Below are positions 1-6,189 of a DNA stretch of 12,004 nt, one piece after another. The stretch spans positions 1 through 12,004 of the forward strand of contig DAIDAW010000019.1 of NCBI GenBank assembly GCA_027310425.1, read 5' to 3'. The position numbers and the translations under genes are program-made. The notes under the pieces were generated by a model, which worked only from the letters and a program-made list of their open reading frames with translations, made no database searches and was not told the origin of the DNA. Source of the stretch: a bacterium. Its GTDB lineage: Bacteria; Patescibacteriota; Minisyncoccia; UBA6257; Brennerbacteraceae. How positions within the stretch are numbered: position 1 is the stretch's first letter; each line of letters starts with the position of its first letter.

Positions 1-752
1 ATACCGTGTATCTCGAGGATGATCAGGAACGCATGATCGATATGGTTGGTATGGGCGAAGCAGGCGCGTACGAAGGAGCTGCGGCATCGAATCCTGGTGT
101 TGGTTTGAGCATTGCGCGCGCAAGCGCAACGGACACGGATAACAACAGGAACGATTTCATCATGTCAGATCCGTCGCCGCAGAATGCATCCTACGCTGGC
201 GGATTTATCGCGCCGGTTGCATTTGTTCCTGCGCCGAGCCCCACGCAAACCCCGCTGCAGCCAACGCCAAGTTTTGCGCCTGCCCCCTCAATTTCTTTTT
301 CACCGCAGCCGACGCCGACGTCCGATCCGACCCCAACGCCGACCGCATCACCTTTACCAACTCCAACTCCGTCGCCAAGCCCAAGTCCGGAACCAACGCT
401 CCGTGTCCATCCGATTATTGTCCACGTGCAATTCGGCATCGAAGGCAATGCGAATGCGGATTTCATTCAGATACAGAACATGAGCAGCGTTGCGCTTGAT
501 CTGACTGACTACAAACTTATCAAGAAAACAGCGTCGAGCGGCGCGGAATATACCATCAAGTCATGGAGAAATGACCAGCAGAGCGTGCCCGGATCGTCGT
601 ATTTCTATTGGGTCAATGCCGGGTATGCGGATGAAATTGCGGATTTGCAAAGCCAGGGCGCCCTGTTTTTCACGACCAGCGCGACCGTGAGCGAAACCAA
701 TGGCGTTGCGCTTACGTACCAAGATGCGGTGGTGAGTTCGGTGCAGTGGTGA
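1..752 (+). CDS. Lamin-tail-domain surface protein, C-terminal part (5' end outside window)
   Basis: The reading frame is open from the left edge, so the true start lies outside the window; the GTG at 6 is internal. The first 65 or so residues look like the end of one lamin tail domain (LTD), with the typical [10 protein letters not shown] and a following SPQNA. A linker of about 75 residues rich in Pro, Thr and Ser follows ([20 protein letters not shown]), then a second LTD from about residue 135 ([32 protein letters not shown]). LTD proteins with such linkers are common in Patescibacteria and are generally exported; their role is unknown, with cell-surface or wall binding a guess. The second LTD stops at SVQW, where the family normally continues with a Gly-rich turn and about 40 more residues. 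The bases after the TGA would read G-D-A in the same frame, as expected for an intact domain, and then run into the inverted-repeat element. The gene is probably truncated or decayed at its 3' end. Confidence 0.85.
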   Translation, partial: TVYLEDDQERMIDMVGMGEAGAYEGAAASNPGVGLSIARASATDTDNNRNDFIMSDPSPQNASYAGGFIAPVAFVPAPSPTQTPLQPTPSFAPAPSISFSPQPTPTSDPTPTPTASPLPTPTPSPSPSPEPTLRVHPIIVHVQFGIEGNANADFIQIQNMSSVALDLTDYKLIKKTASSGAEYTIKSWRNDQQSVPGSSYFYWVNAGYADEIADLQSQGALFFTTSATVSETNGVALTYQDAVVSSVQW

Positions 753-757
753 GGTGA

Positions 758-903
758 TGCACGCCATTTGCTTTCAAAAATACCGATAATTCATCAACTC
801 CAGCGGTTGACGATTATCTATACTCTCGTTCCGATAGCCCTGCTAAGGCGGGGCCAAGCCTATCGGGACTGCGAGAATTATTTTTGAAAGCAAATGGCGC
901 GCA
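758..903. repeat. 146-bp inverted-repeat element with internal hairpins (MITE-like or structured RNA)
   Basis: The arms 762-782 and 879-899 are perfect 21-bp inverted repeats, extending to 25 bp (758-782/879-903) with one mismatch. Inside lie two further hairpins. The first is 785-818 (GATAAT/ATTATC enclosing TCAAC/GTTGA). The second is 824-876 (TCTCG/CGAGA, then CCGATAG/CTATCGG, then CCCTGC/GCGGGG around a TAAG loop). The whole would fold as a three-way junction. It begins 6 nt after the stop codon of the lamin-tail gene and seems to replace the missing end of that domain. No ORF is visible inside and there is no U-tract after the outer stem, so it is not a plain terminator. It could be a miniature inverted-repeat transposable element, a structured RNA, or a site for recombination; the sequence alone does not decide. 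Confidence 0.75.
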
Positions 904-923
904 GATAGAAGTAGAATAGATCA

Positions 924-952
924 TTGCAAATTCAGAAAAATCGTGGTATAAT
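924..952 (+). promoter_or_regulatory. Sigma70-type promoter of short RNA
   Basis: TTGCAA at 924-929 and a perfect TATAAT at 947-952 are separated by 17 nt. Transcription would start at about 958-960. It faces the short transcript that ends at the terminator near 1093. Confidence 0.75.
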
Positions 953-957
953 AAAAG

Positions 958-1093
958 ATGAATAGTTTCTTCGTGTCTGCGGAATCATTGCAGGCGCGGC
1001 GATTCTCTTCTCCTCCATGTCCCGCTCCTGAGAGCACAGGCGCGGGACGCAACAAAAAACGGGTACTGCGCATGCGCGTACCCGTTGTTTTTT
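958..1093 (+). ncRNA. Putative small RNA of about 135 nt between promoter and terminator
   Basis: A strong promoter lies just upstream and an intrinsic terminator at 1058-1093 defines the end. In between are a weak hairpin (GAATC at 982-986 with GATTC at 1001-1005) and a firm one (GTCCCGC at 1019-1025 with GCGGGAC at 1042-1048, with an inner CCTG/CAGG). I looked for motifs of SRP RNA, 6S RNA, tmRNA and RNase P and recognise none. An alternative is a leaderless 45-codon ORF starting at ATG 958, exactly at the predicted start site, with its stop at 1093-1095. It would have to be translated through the terminator stem and has a low-complexity Arg/Pro-rich sequence, so I favour a non-coding RNA. 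Confidence 0.5.
1058..1093 (+). terminator. Intrinsic terminator of the short RNA
   Basis: The stem CGGGTAC (1060-1066) pairs with GTACCCG (1078-1084), is extended by A-T pairs, and has a self-complementary GCGCATGCGC top. It is followed by a T-run (1088-1093) and preceded by an A-run (1054-1059), so it could act in both directions. Confidence 0.85.
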
Positions 1094-1120
1094 GACGCGC
1101 GCGCGCATTTGGATTATACT
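1092..1120 (+). promoter_or_regulatory. Promoter of tRNA-Met
   Basis: TTGACG (1092-1097) and TATACT (1115-1120) are spaced by exactly 17 nt. The -35 box overlaps the T-run of the preceding terminator. The spacer holds an alternating CG run (1096-1105). The -10 box ends only 5 nt before the mature tRNA, so the transcript start falls on or very near tRNA base 1. Confidence 0.8.
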
Positions 1121-1125
1121 TGCTG

Positions 1126-1201
1126 TGCGGGGTGGAGAAGAGGTCATCTCACCAGGCTCATAACCTGGGGATCGCAGGTCCGAATCCTGCCCCCGCAACC
1201 A
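1126..1201 (+). tRNA. tRNA-Met (CAT), probably the initiator, CCA encoded
   Basis: A complete cloverleaf of 76 nt: acceptor stem TGCGGGG/CCCCGCA, D stem GAGA/TCTC, anticodon stem CCAGG/CCTGG with loop CTCATAA (anticodon CAT), T stem GCAGG/CCTGC, then discriminator A and an encoded CCA. Initiator features are the purine-pyrimidine A11:T24 pair in the D stem, a weak U1:A72 pair instead of a strong first pair, and close similarity to bacterial fMet tRNA at both ends. Against this, the anticodon stem has A29:U41 and only two of the three G:C pairs typical of initiators. The T loop reads TCCGAAT, with C where position 55 is normally T (pseudouridine). The Met CAT anticodon is certain; the initiator role is likely. 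Confidence 0.93.
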
Positions 1202-1286
1202 TCGAGTATTATGATGCTTTCTCTTCATTCTGTGCGTATGAACCATTCAACAGTCGTTTGCATTTCTTTTAAGCTTTGACGCGTAC

Positions 1287-1338
1287 GCGCGGGCTTTTAC
1301 TGTTATCAATGAATGCCCGCGCAGGGCATTTATTTTTT
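1287..1338 (+). promoter_or_regulatory. Overlapping antiterminator/terminator hairpins before the Rel gene
   Basis: A terminator-like hairpin AATGCCC (1312-1318), loop GCGCA, GGGCATT (1324-1330) is followed by TATTTTTT to 1338. The sequence GCCCGCGC (1315-1322) can instead pair perfectly with GCGCGGGC (1287-1294), which would take apart the terminator stem. This is the layout of a transcription attenuator. The simple reading is that the terminator ends the tRNA-Met transcript; the competing stem suggests readthrough into the Rel gene could be controlled. A weak promoter is also possible here (TTGACG 1276-1281, 16 nt, TACTGT 1298-1303). Confidence 0.55.
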
Positions 1339-1339
1339 C

Positions 1340-2836
1340 ATGGAGCGCATGACCGATGAATCCCGATTAGTTGCTTTGATCCGCGCAGGCTTGCCGGATC
1401 GGTTTGAGCATTTGTTTCAGGATGCGCTTGTTTTTGCGCAGGGCGTGTACGGCGGCGCGCGGCGTAATTCTGGCGAGCCCTATTTCATCCATGCTTTGAA
1501 CGTCGCAGCGCTGTGCGCCGACATGAAACAGGATACGGATTCGATTCTTGCGGGGTTGCTGCACCAGACCGGTTCGCGCAGATTCAAGAGTGATGAGGAA
1601 ATTGCCGATATCAAGATTGGAATCGAGCGCCGATTCGGTTTGCATGTCGCGGGGCTTATCGAATCATTGGAGCAAATCAACGAAGCGACGAAAATCAACA
1701 AAGAAACTAATGCCGCGGTGCTCACGCGTTATCTGCTTGCCGGCTCTCAGGATATCCGGCCACTCCTTATCAAACTCGCGGATATCCTGGATGATACGCG
1801 CACGTTCGCATTTCTCGCGCAGGAAAAACAAAAAGGATTTTGCCAGAAGGTGCTCCATGTGTACGCGCCGCTTGCCGAATATTTGAATTTTTTTGATATC
1901 AAAAACGAACTTGAAGAAACCACTTTCAAGTATCTGGATCCCGATTCGCACGCTGCCATTGCCGCGGAATTGCGAAACAAAGGCATTACGCAGCAGCTCA
2001 AAGAGCGCTATATTGCGTATTTCAGAGACGTGACCGATATTCTCGGTTATAAGCCCGAGATCATCGGCAGAGCCAAAGGCGTTTACAGCGTATACAACAA
2101 AATCGGCAAACATCTCAAAGAAGGCAAGGGATCACATCTGGAGCGTTTGCACGATTTGCTTGCGTTCAGCATCATCGTGCAGCGTGAGCAGGATTGCTAT
2201 GAGATTTCGCACGCGATCCAGGTGTTTTCCGACGGCGATCCGGACAAATATGACGATTATATCGCTCATCCGAAACCGAACGGATACCGCGCGCTCCAAA
2301 TTATCGTACGCGTGCCGGATATCGCTCCGATCGAGACAGAAGTACAGATTATGACCTACGATATGTATCATTATAATACGTACGGTCCCGCATCCCACAT
2401 CGCGTATAAGGCAAGCAGGGCGCGTTTTGCCAGGCAAACCTCCGAATTCAACTGGATGGAGAAAATCCATCGGGCTCTGGCAGAGTATGTGAATCAACGC
2501 GAAACGGAACGCTCGATTCCGATTACCGGATCCATTTTCGAAAACAGCGTGTTTGTGTTCACGCCGAAAGGCGAGATCAAGGAATTCGCGCGGGGCGACA
2601 CTGCGCTTGATTTTGCGTACGCGATTCACGAAGAAATCGGCCACAGCGCGACCGGCGCGCGCGTGAACGGCGCGCGCGCAGAAGTGTCCTATGAGCTTGT
2701 GACTGGCGATCGCGTGGAGATTCTGGTGCAGAAAGGAAAAACGCGGCCGGATCGCGCGTGGCTGGGCATTGCAAAAACGAAGCTCGCGCGCGAGTTTATT
2801 CGCAAGCGTTTGCACGCACTCGATAAATTATCGTAG
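1340..2836 (+). CDS. RelA/SpoT-family protein, divergent in both catalytic domains
   Basis: The family makes and breaks down the alarmone (p)ppGpp. Visible order: HD hydrolase-like domain (about residues 30-170), synthetase-like domain (about 240-360, with RAKGVYSVYNK, DLLAF, DDYIAHPKPNGY and EVQIMT) and a TGS domain (about 400-460, NSVFVFTPKGEIKEF). It ends soon after TGS, at 498 aa against over 700 for full-length Rel, so the helical, zinc-finger and ACT regulatory parts are absent. In the HD domain the HDxxED motif reads HQTGSR and the later HN reads DD, so hydrolysis is probably lost. In the synthetase, FKDYI is YDDYI, the His after NGY is Gln and QIRT is QIMT, while the acidic residues of DLLAF and EVQ remain. 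Starts at 1313, 1340 and 1349 share the frame. I chose 1340 because 1313 would put the terminator hairpin inside the gene; no Shine-Dalgarno helps. pheS follows after 43 nt. Confidence 0.9.
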   Translation: MERMTDESRLVALIRAGLPDRFEHLFQDALVFAQGVYGGARRNSGEPYFIHALNVAALCADMKQDTDSILAGLLHQTGSRRFKSDEEIADIKIGIERRFGLHVAGLIESLEQINEATKINKETNAAVLTRYLLAGSQDIRPLLIKLADILDDTRTFAFLAQEKQKGFCQKVLHVYAPLAEYLNFFDIKNELEETTFKYLDPDSHAAIAAELRNKGITQQLKERYIAYFRDVTDILGYKPEIIGRAKGVYSVYNKIGKHLKEGKGSHLERLHDLLAFSIIVQREQDCYEISHAIQVFSDGDPDKYDDYIAHPKPNGYRALQIIVRVPDIAPIETEVQIMTYDMYHYNTYGPASHIAYKASRARFARQTSEFNWMEKIHRALAEYVNQRETERSIPITGSIFENSVFVFTPKGEIKEFARGDTALDFAYAIHEEIGHSATGARVNGARAEVSYELVTGDRVEILVQKGKTRPDRAWLGIAKTKLAREFIRKRLHALDKLS

Positions 2837-2839
2837 CGG

Positions 2840-2868
2840 TTGCGGCATTCGCATCGGCATATTACAAT
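2840..2868 (+). promoter_or_regulatory. Candidate pheS promoter
   Basis: TTGCGG (2840-2845), 17 nt, TACAAT (2863-2868). The predicted start at about 2875 leaves only about 5 nt before the pheS ATG, and no Shine-Dalgarno sequence is seen. Confidence 0.5.
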
Positions 2869-2879
2869 AGGCATATCCT

Positions 2880-3950
2880 ATGAATTTCGAACTTTTGAAG
2901 CAAACAGCGCTTGCGGACTTGGAGAAAGCGTCGGATGACGTTTCGCGCGAAGCATGGCGCGTCAAATATTTGGGCAGAAAGTCCGACCTTTCATTATTTT
3001 TGCGCTCGCTCGCCGAGAAAACGGATCAGGAAAAACGCGCGCTCGGGCCGCAGGCGAATGCATTGCGCAAGGAATTGGAATTGCGATTTCATGGAGCTGT
3101 CGTTGGGGGTCGCTACCGTCCCGAAACTTTCCGTTTCGATGTTACTCAGCCAGGCGTGAAGCATGAAACAGGGCATCTGCATCCCTTGACTCTTGTGTCG
3201 CGCGATATTCTGCGCATTTTCGTATCGATGGGCTTTGACGTGGCGACCGGGCCCGAGATTGAAAGCGCATATTACAATTTCGACGCGCTCAATATTCCCG
3301 CGTGGCATCCTGCGCGCGAAACTATGGATACGATGTGGCTTGATCTTCCCGAACTTCAAAAGCCGCTGCCTGAACGCGGGCAGACAGGATACCAGTACCC
3401 TGCGGGATATAAGTTTTTGCTCCGCACGCATACCAGCCCGATCCAAATCAGATATATGGAAACGCATAAACCGCCATTCAGGATGGTGGTCGGCGACGGC
3501 AGGGCGTTCCGCAACGAAGCAACCGATGCGCGCCACGAATTCCAACTCAACCAGCTCGAAGGGCTTATGATCGGCACGGACGTTTCGATCGCGACGTTGC
3601 GGAGCGTCATCCACGACTTTTTCAGGGGATTTTTCGGTCCGGACGTCGCGATGCGCATGGTGCCGTCGTATTATCCGTTCGTGGAGCCGGGCGTTGATAT
3701 TACGGTAAGTTGCGTGGGATGCAAAGGGAAAAATAGGGCATGCAAAATTTGCGGCGGACTCGGATGGCTGGAAGTCGCGGGCGCAGGCATGGTGCATCCG
3801 AATGTGCTCAAAGCGGTCGCTCTCGATCCGAAAAAATGGCAGGGTTTCGCGTTCGGATTCGGTGTTGACCGCCTCGCAATGACTAAGTATGCGATCGATG
3901 ACATCCGGCTTTTCATGTCGGGAGATGAACGGTTCATCAGGCAATTCTAA
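2880..3950 (+). CDS. pheS: Phenylalanine-tRNA ligase alpha subunit
   Basis: Catalytic subunit of the heterotetrameric class II synthetase that charges tRNA-Phe in the cytosol. Its 356 aa are typical for the bacterial alpha chain. An N-terminal coiled-coil-like helix pair (about 1-90; WRVKYLGRKSDL, EKRALGPQANALRKELE) is followed by the class II core: motif 1 region (HPLTLVSRDILRIFVSMGFD), motif 2 (VVGDGRAFRNEATDARHEF) and motif 3 (FGFGVDRLAM) near the C-terminus, plus the TSP of the HTSPIQIRYM segment. Four cysteines in CVGCKGKNRACKIC (about 278-291) form a CxxC...CxxC knuckle before GWLEVAGAGMVHPNVL, a variant seen in many bacterial PheS. The start has no Shine-Dalgarno sequence; a promoter just upstream would give an almost leaderless message. 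pheT follows after 107 nt, an unusually long gap for this pair. Confidence 0.97.
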   Translation: MNFELLKQTALADLEKASDDVSREAWRVKYLGRKSDLSLFLRSLAEKTDQEKRALGPQANALRKELELRFHGAVVGGRYRPETFRFDVTQPGVKHETGHLHPLTLVSRDILRIFVSMGFDVATGPEIESAYYNFDALNIPAWHPARETMDTMWLDLPELQKPLPERGQTGYQYPAGYKFLLRTHTSPIQIRYMETHKPPFRMVVGDGRAFRNEATDARHEFQLNQLEGLMIGTDVSIATLRSVIHDFFRGFFGPDVAMRMVPSYYPFVEPGVDITVSCVGCKGKNRACKICGGLGWLEVAGAGMVHPNVLKAVALDPKKWQGFAFGFGVDRLAMTKYAIDDIRLFMSGDERFIRQF

Positions 3951-3951
3951 T

Positions 3952-4057
3952 CCTGTTAGAAATTGAATATATGCAGGCGAATATTTATATTTCGGGAGTA
4001 AGATGGATAGTCGTTTATGCTGACGAATACAAAACAGATTTTTAAATTTCTAACGGG
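3952..4057 (+). promoter_or_regulatory. pheS-pheT gap: candidate promoter inside a 13-bp inverted repeat
   Basis: The arms 3952-3964 (CCTGTTAGAAATT) and 4045-4057 (AATTTCTAACGGG) pair over 13 bp with one G-T pair, bracketing the whole gap; the right arm ends at the pheT ATG. Inside is TTGAAT (3963-3968), 17 nt, TATATT (3986-3991), a reasonable promoter for pheT. In RNA spanning the gap the pairing would sequester the bases just before the start codon. A tiny ORF (ATG 4003, six codons) has no Phe codons, so a Phe-leader attenuator is not supported. Confidence 0.5.
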
Positions 4058-6148
4058 ATGAAAATTTCGTATTCATGGCTTAAAGAATTGGTTCCGACGC
4101 GGCTTTCCAGCCGCGCAATGGCCAATGCCTTGAATGAATCCGCGTTCGACACCGAACTGACAGCCGATCCGAATGTGTTCGAGGTCAAGCTGCCGCCCAA
4201 TCGCGTGTGCGATGCATCCGGACATCTCGGGTTTGCCAAAGAAGTATCGCGCATCGCGGGGAAGCCTATCGCGTATCCTGACGCATCGTTTCGTGCGTCG
4301 CGCGCGCGCGCCCAAAACCATATCGGCGTGAAAGTTGACGCGAAGAATCTGTGCAGACGCTACACTGCGGCCTATATCGAAAACGTCAGCGTAGGGAAAT
4401 CGCCGGCGTGGATGCAAAAACGCCTCACGGAATGCGGCGTGCGGCCGATCAATGCGGTGGTCGACATCACGAATTACGTGATGCTCGAATACGGCCAGCC
4501 GCTGCACGCGTTCGACGCCGATAAGCTTGCGCAAGACAAACAAGGGAAGGCTGCAATTATTGTGCGCAGAGCCCATAAAGGCGAGCGCATCACCACGCTT
4601 GAAGACAAATCATACGAATTGGCCGGTTTTGAACTTTTGATTTGCGATGCCAAGGATGCGTTGGCTGTTGCTGGCATCAAAGGAGGGCGAAAAGCGGAAA
4701 TAGACCGGCGTACCAAGCGCATCATCGTGGAGTCGGCGAATTTCGATCCGATTTCTGTCCGCCAGACGTCGCGGGCGCTGGGCATCAGGACTGATGCGTC
4801 TGTGCGGTTTGAAAACGATCTTGATCCGAATCTGACCGAAGCGGCGTTGCGGAGAGTATGCAATCTCGTCGAGTCGATCTGCTCGGGATCCGCGGCAAAA
4901 GGATTTGTGGACGTCTATCCCGTAAAAATGAAACCGATCGAACTTATCGTTTCGCTTGAGCAGGCGTCACGATTGATCGGTGTGCAGATAAGCGCAAAAA
5001 CAGCAGAGGCCGCATTCGCATTGTTTTGCGATTCCGTGAAGAAACAAAAATCGGGGACGTATGTCCTGACAGTGAATACTATGCGCCGCGACATTGCGAG
5101 GGCGGAAGATGTCGTTGAAGAAATCGCGCGTTTCATCGGTTACGATGCGATACCGGAACAGACGGTGAGCGAGCCGGTGCGGCCTGCCCGGATTGACGAA
5201 CGCATGGAAGAGAAATGGCTGTTCCAGGATATCGCGGTGAAGCTCGGGTTCGATGAAGTCATGAATTATTCGCTCATCGAAGAAAACGACAAGCAAGCGT
5301 TCGGGATAGCGCCGGATTCGTTTGTGCGCGTTACAGTTCCGGTTTCAGGAAAATATACCTATCTGCGCCCCGGGCTGCTTGCTGGCTTGCTGAAAAATGT
5401 CAGAGACAATAATAGGTATTTCCCTTCCATGAAGCTGTTTGAAATCGGGAGAGTGTACCGAAAGCATGAGCGGCCTGATGAAAGAATGAAGACTATTGTA
5501 CCTGAAGAAAGATCGCAGCTCGGCTTAGTGCTGTATGGCGCGAAAACCGACGATAAGGCGAGGCGGGAACAGTTTTTGGATCTCAAAGGGTATCTGGAAG
5601 CAATGTTCAAAGCGATCGGAATTTCCGAATCGGAGTGGCGGTTCGAGACCATTATTGGTGATGAGCGATGGAACGGATATGAGCCGTCAGAGTTTGCGCG
5701 TATCGTTGTTTCCGGCATTCAAGTCGGAATGATCGGCAATATAGCATTTTGGCTGTATCATGACGGATATGGTGTTGATATGCCAGTTTCATTTTGCGAG
5801 ATAGAAATGGATGCATTGTATGCGTTGCGCGCAAAGAAATATTACGATCCGTTGCCGAGGTTCCCCGACGCGCTGCGCGATATTTCCGTGCTTGTGAACC
5901 CTGATTCTACGGCGTCAGAAATAGAATCGATCATTCAAAATGCAGGATCTCGCTTTTTGTATAAAGCGGAACTGTTCGATGTGTTCGTTGGATCAATGCC
6001 GCCATCTGCCGGGAGAAAAAGCATGTCATTCCATTTGAGATTCCGTTCTTCAGAGCGCACCTTAACCGAAGGGGAAATTAACAAAGATATGGACCTGATA
6101 GAACAGGCGCTTAAACAGGATGAAAAAGCCGCGGCCAGGATCCGCTAA
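4058..6148 (+). CDS. pheT: Phenylalanine-tRNA ligase beta subunit lacking the OB-fold tRNA-binding domain
   Basis: Partner of PheS: it carries the editing site that removes wrongly attached Tyr and binds tRNA. Domains in order: a short N-terminal segment (MKISYSWLKELVPTRLSSRA); then, without the usual EMAP/OB fold of about 110 residues, the rest of B1 (VFEVKLPPNR, SGHLGFAKEV); the B3/B4 editing domain (RPINAVVDITNYVMLEYGQP to IIVESANFDPISVRQTSR); B5 (RRDIARAEDVVEEIARFIGY); the catalytic-like core (about 390-590); and the ferredoxin-fold anticodon-binding domain at the end (PLPRFPDALRDISVLVNPDS, RTLTEGEINKDMDLI). The length of 696 aa instead of about 800 is explained by the missing OB fold. 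The ATG at 4058 fits the family N-terminus; GGG directly before it is not a useful Shine-Dalgarno. The next gene, gyrB, begins 41 nt downstream. Confidence 0.97.
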   Translation: MKISYSWLKELVPTRLSSRAMANALNESAFDTELTADPNVFEVKLPPNRVCDASGHLGFAKEVSRIAGKPIAYPDASFRASRARAQNHIGVKVDAKNLCRRYTAAYIENVSVGKSPAWMQKRLTECGVRPINAVVDITNYVMLEYGQPLHAFDADKLAQDKQGKAAIIVRRAHKGERITTLEDKSYELAGFELLICDAKDALAVAGIKGGRKAEIDRRTKRIIVESANFDPISVRQTSRALGIRTDASVRFENDLDPNLTEAALRRVCNLVESICSGSAAKGFVDVYPVKMKPIELIVSLEQASRLIGVQISAKTAEAAFALFCDSVKKQKSGTYVLTVNTMRRDIARAEDVVEEIARFIGYDAIPEQTVSEPVRPARIDERMEEKWLFQDIAVKLGFDEVMNYSLIEENDKQAFGIAPDSFVRVTVPVSGKYTYLRPGLLAGLLKNVRDNNRYFPSMKLFEIGRVYRKHERPDERMKTIVPEERSQLGLVLYGAKTDDKARREQFLDLKGYLEAMFKAIGISESEWRFETIIGDERWNGYEPSEFARIVVSGIQVGMIGNIAFWLYHDGYGVDMPVSFCEIEMDALYALRAKKYYDPLPRFPDALRDISVLVNPDSTASEIESIIQNAGSRFLYKAELFDVFVGSMPPSAGRKSMSFHLRFRSSERTLTEGEINKDMDLIEQALKQDEKAAARIR

Positions 6149-6151
6149 GGG

Positions 6152-6181
6152 TTGTCGCATGAGGGTATGATGTGGTATATA
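6152..6181 (+). promoter_or_regulatory. Candidate gyrB promoter giving a leaderless message
   Basis: TTGTCG (6152-6157), 18 nt, TATATA (6176-6181). The -10 box ends 8 nt before ATG 6190, so transcription would begin at or within 1-3 nt of the start codon. The GTG at 6172 would then lie within the promoter. Confidence 0.5.
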
Positions 6182-6189
6182 GGGTAGGT

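Noticed and set aside
750..752. TGA at the end of the lamin-tail gene as a recoded Gly codon (code 25, Gracilibacteria/SR1)
   Set aside because: The continuation reads G-D-A, which is tempting, but then becomes non-LTD sequence, and none of the conserved genes contains an in-frame TGA, which would be expected under code 25.
758..903. Integron attC site
   Set aside because: No core-site motifs (GTTRRRY/RYYYAAC) at the arm ends and no cassette layout.
932..1246. Minus-strand ORF of 104 codons across the small RNA and tRNA
   Set aside because: It is the antisense of the tRNA and terminator; such tRNA-derived translations are a common annotation artefact.
1313..1339. Earlier ATG (1313) for the Rel gene
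   Set aside because: It would place the terminator hairpin and T-run in the coding sequence and adds nine residues with no family similarity; kept as an alternative because a weak promoter could make it near-leaderless.
2994..3944. Long minus-strand ORF opposite pheS (316 codons)
   Set aside because: A shadow of the pheS codon bias; His/Arg-rich translation with no domains and no start signals.
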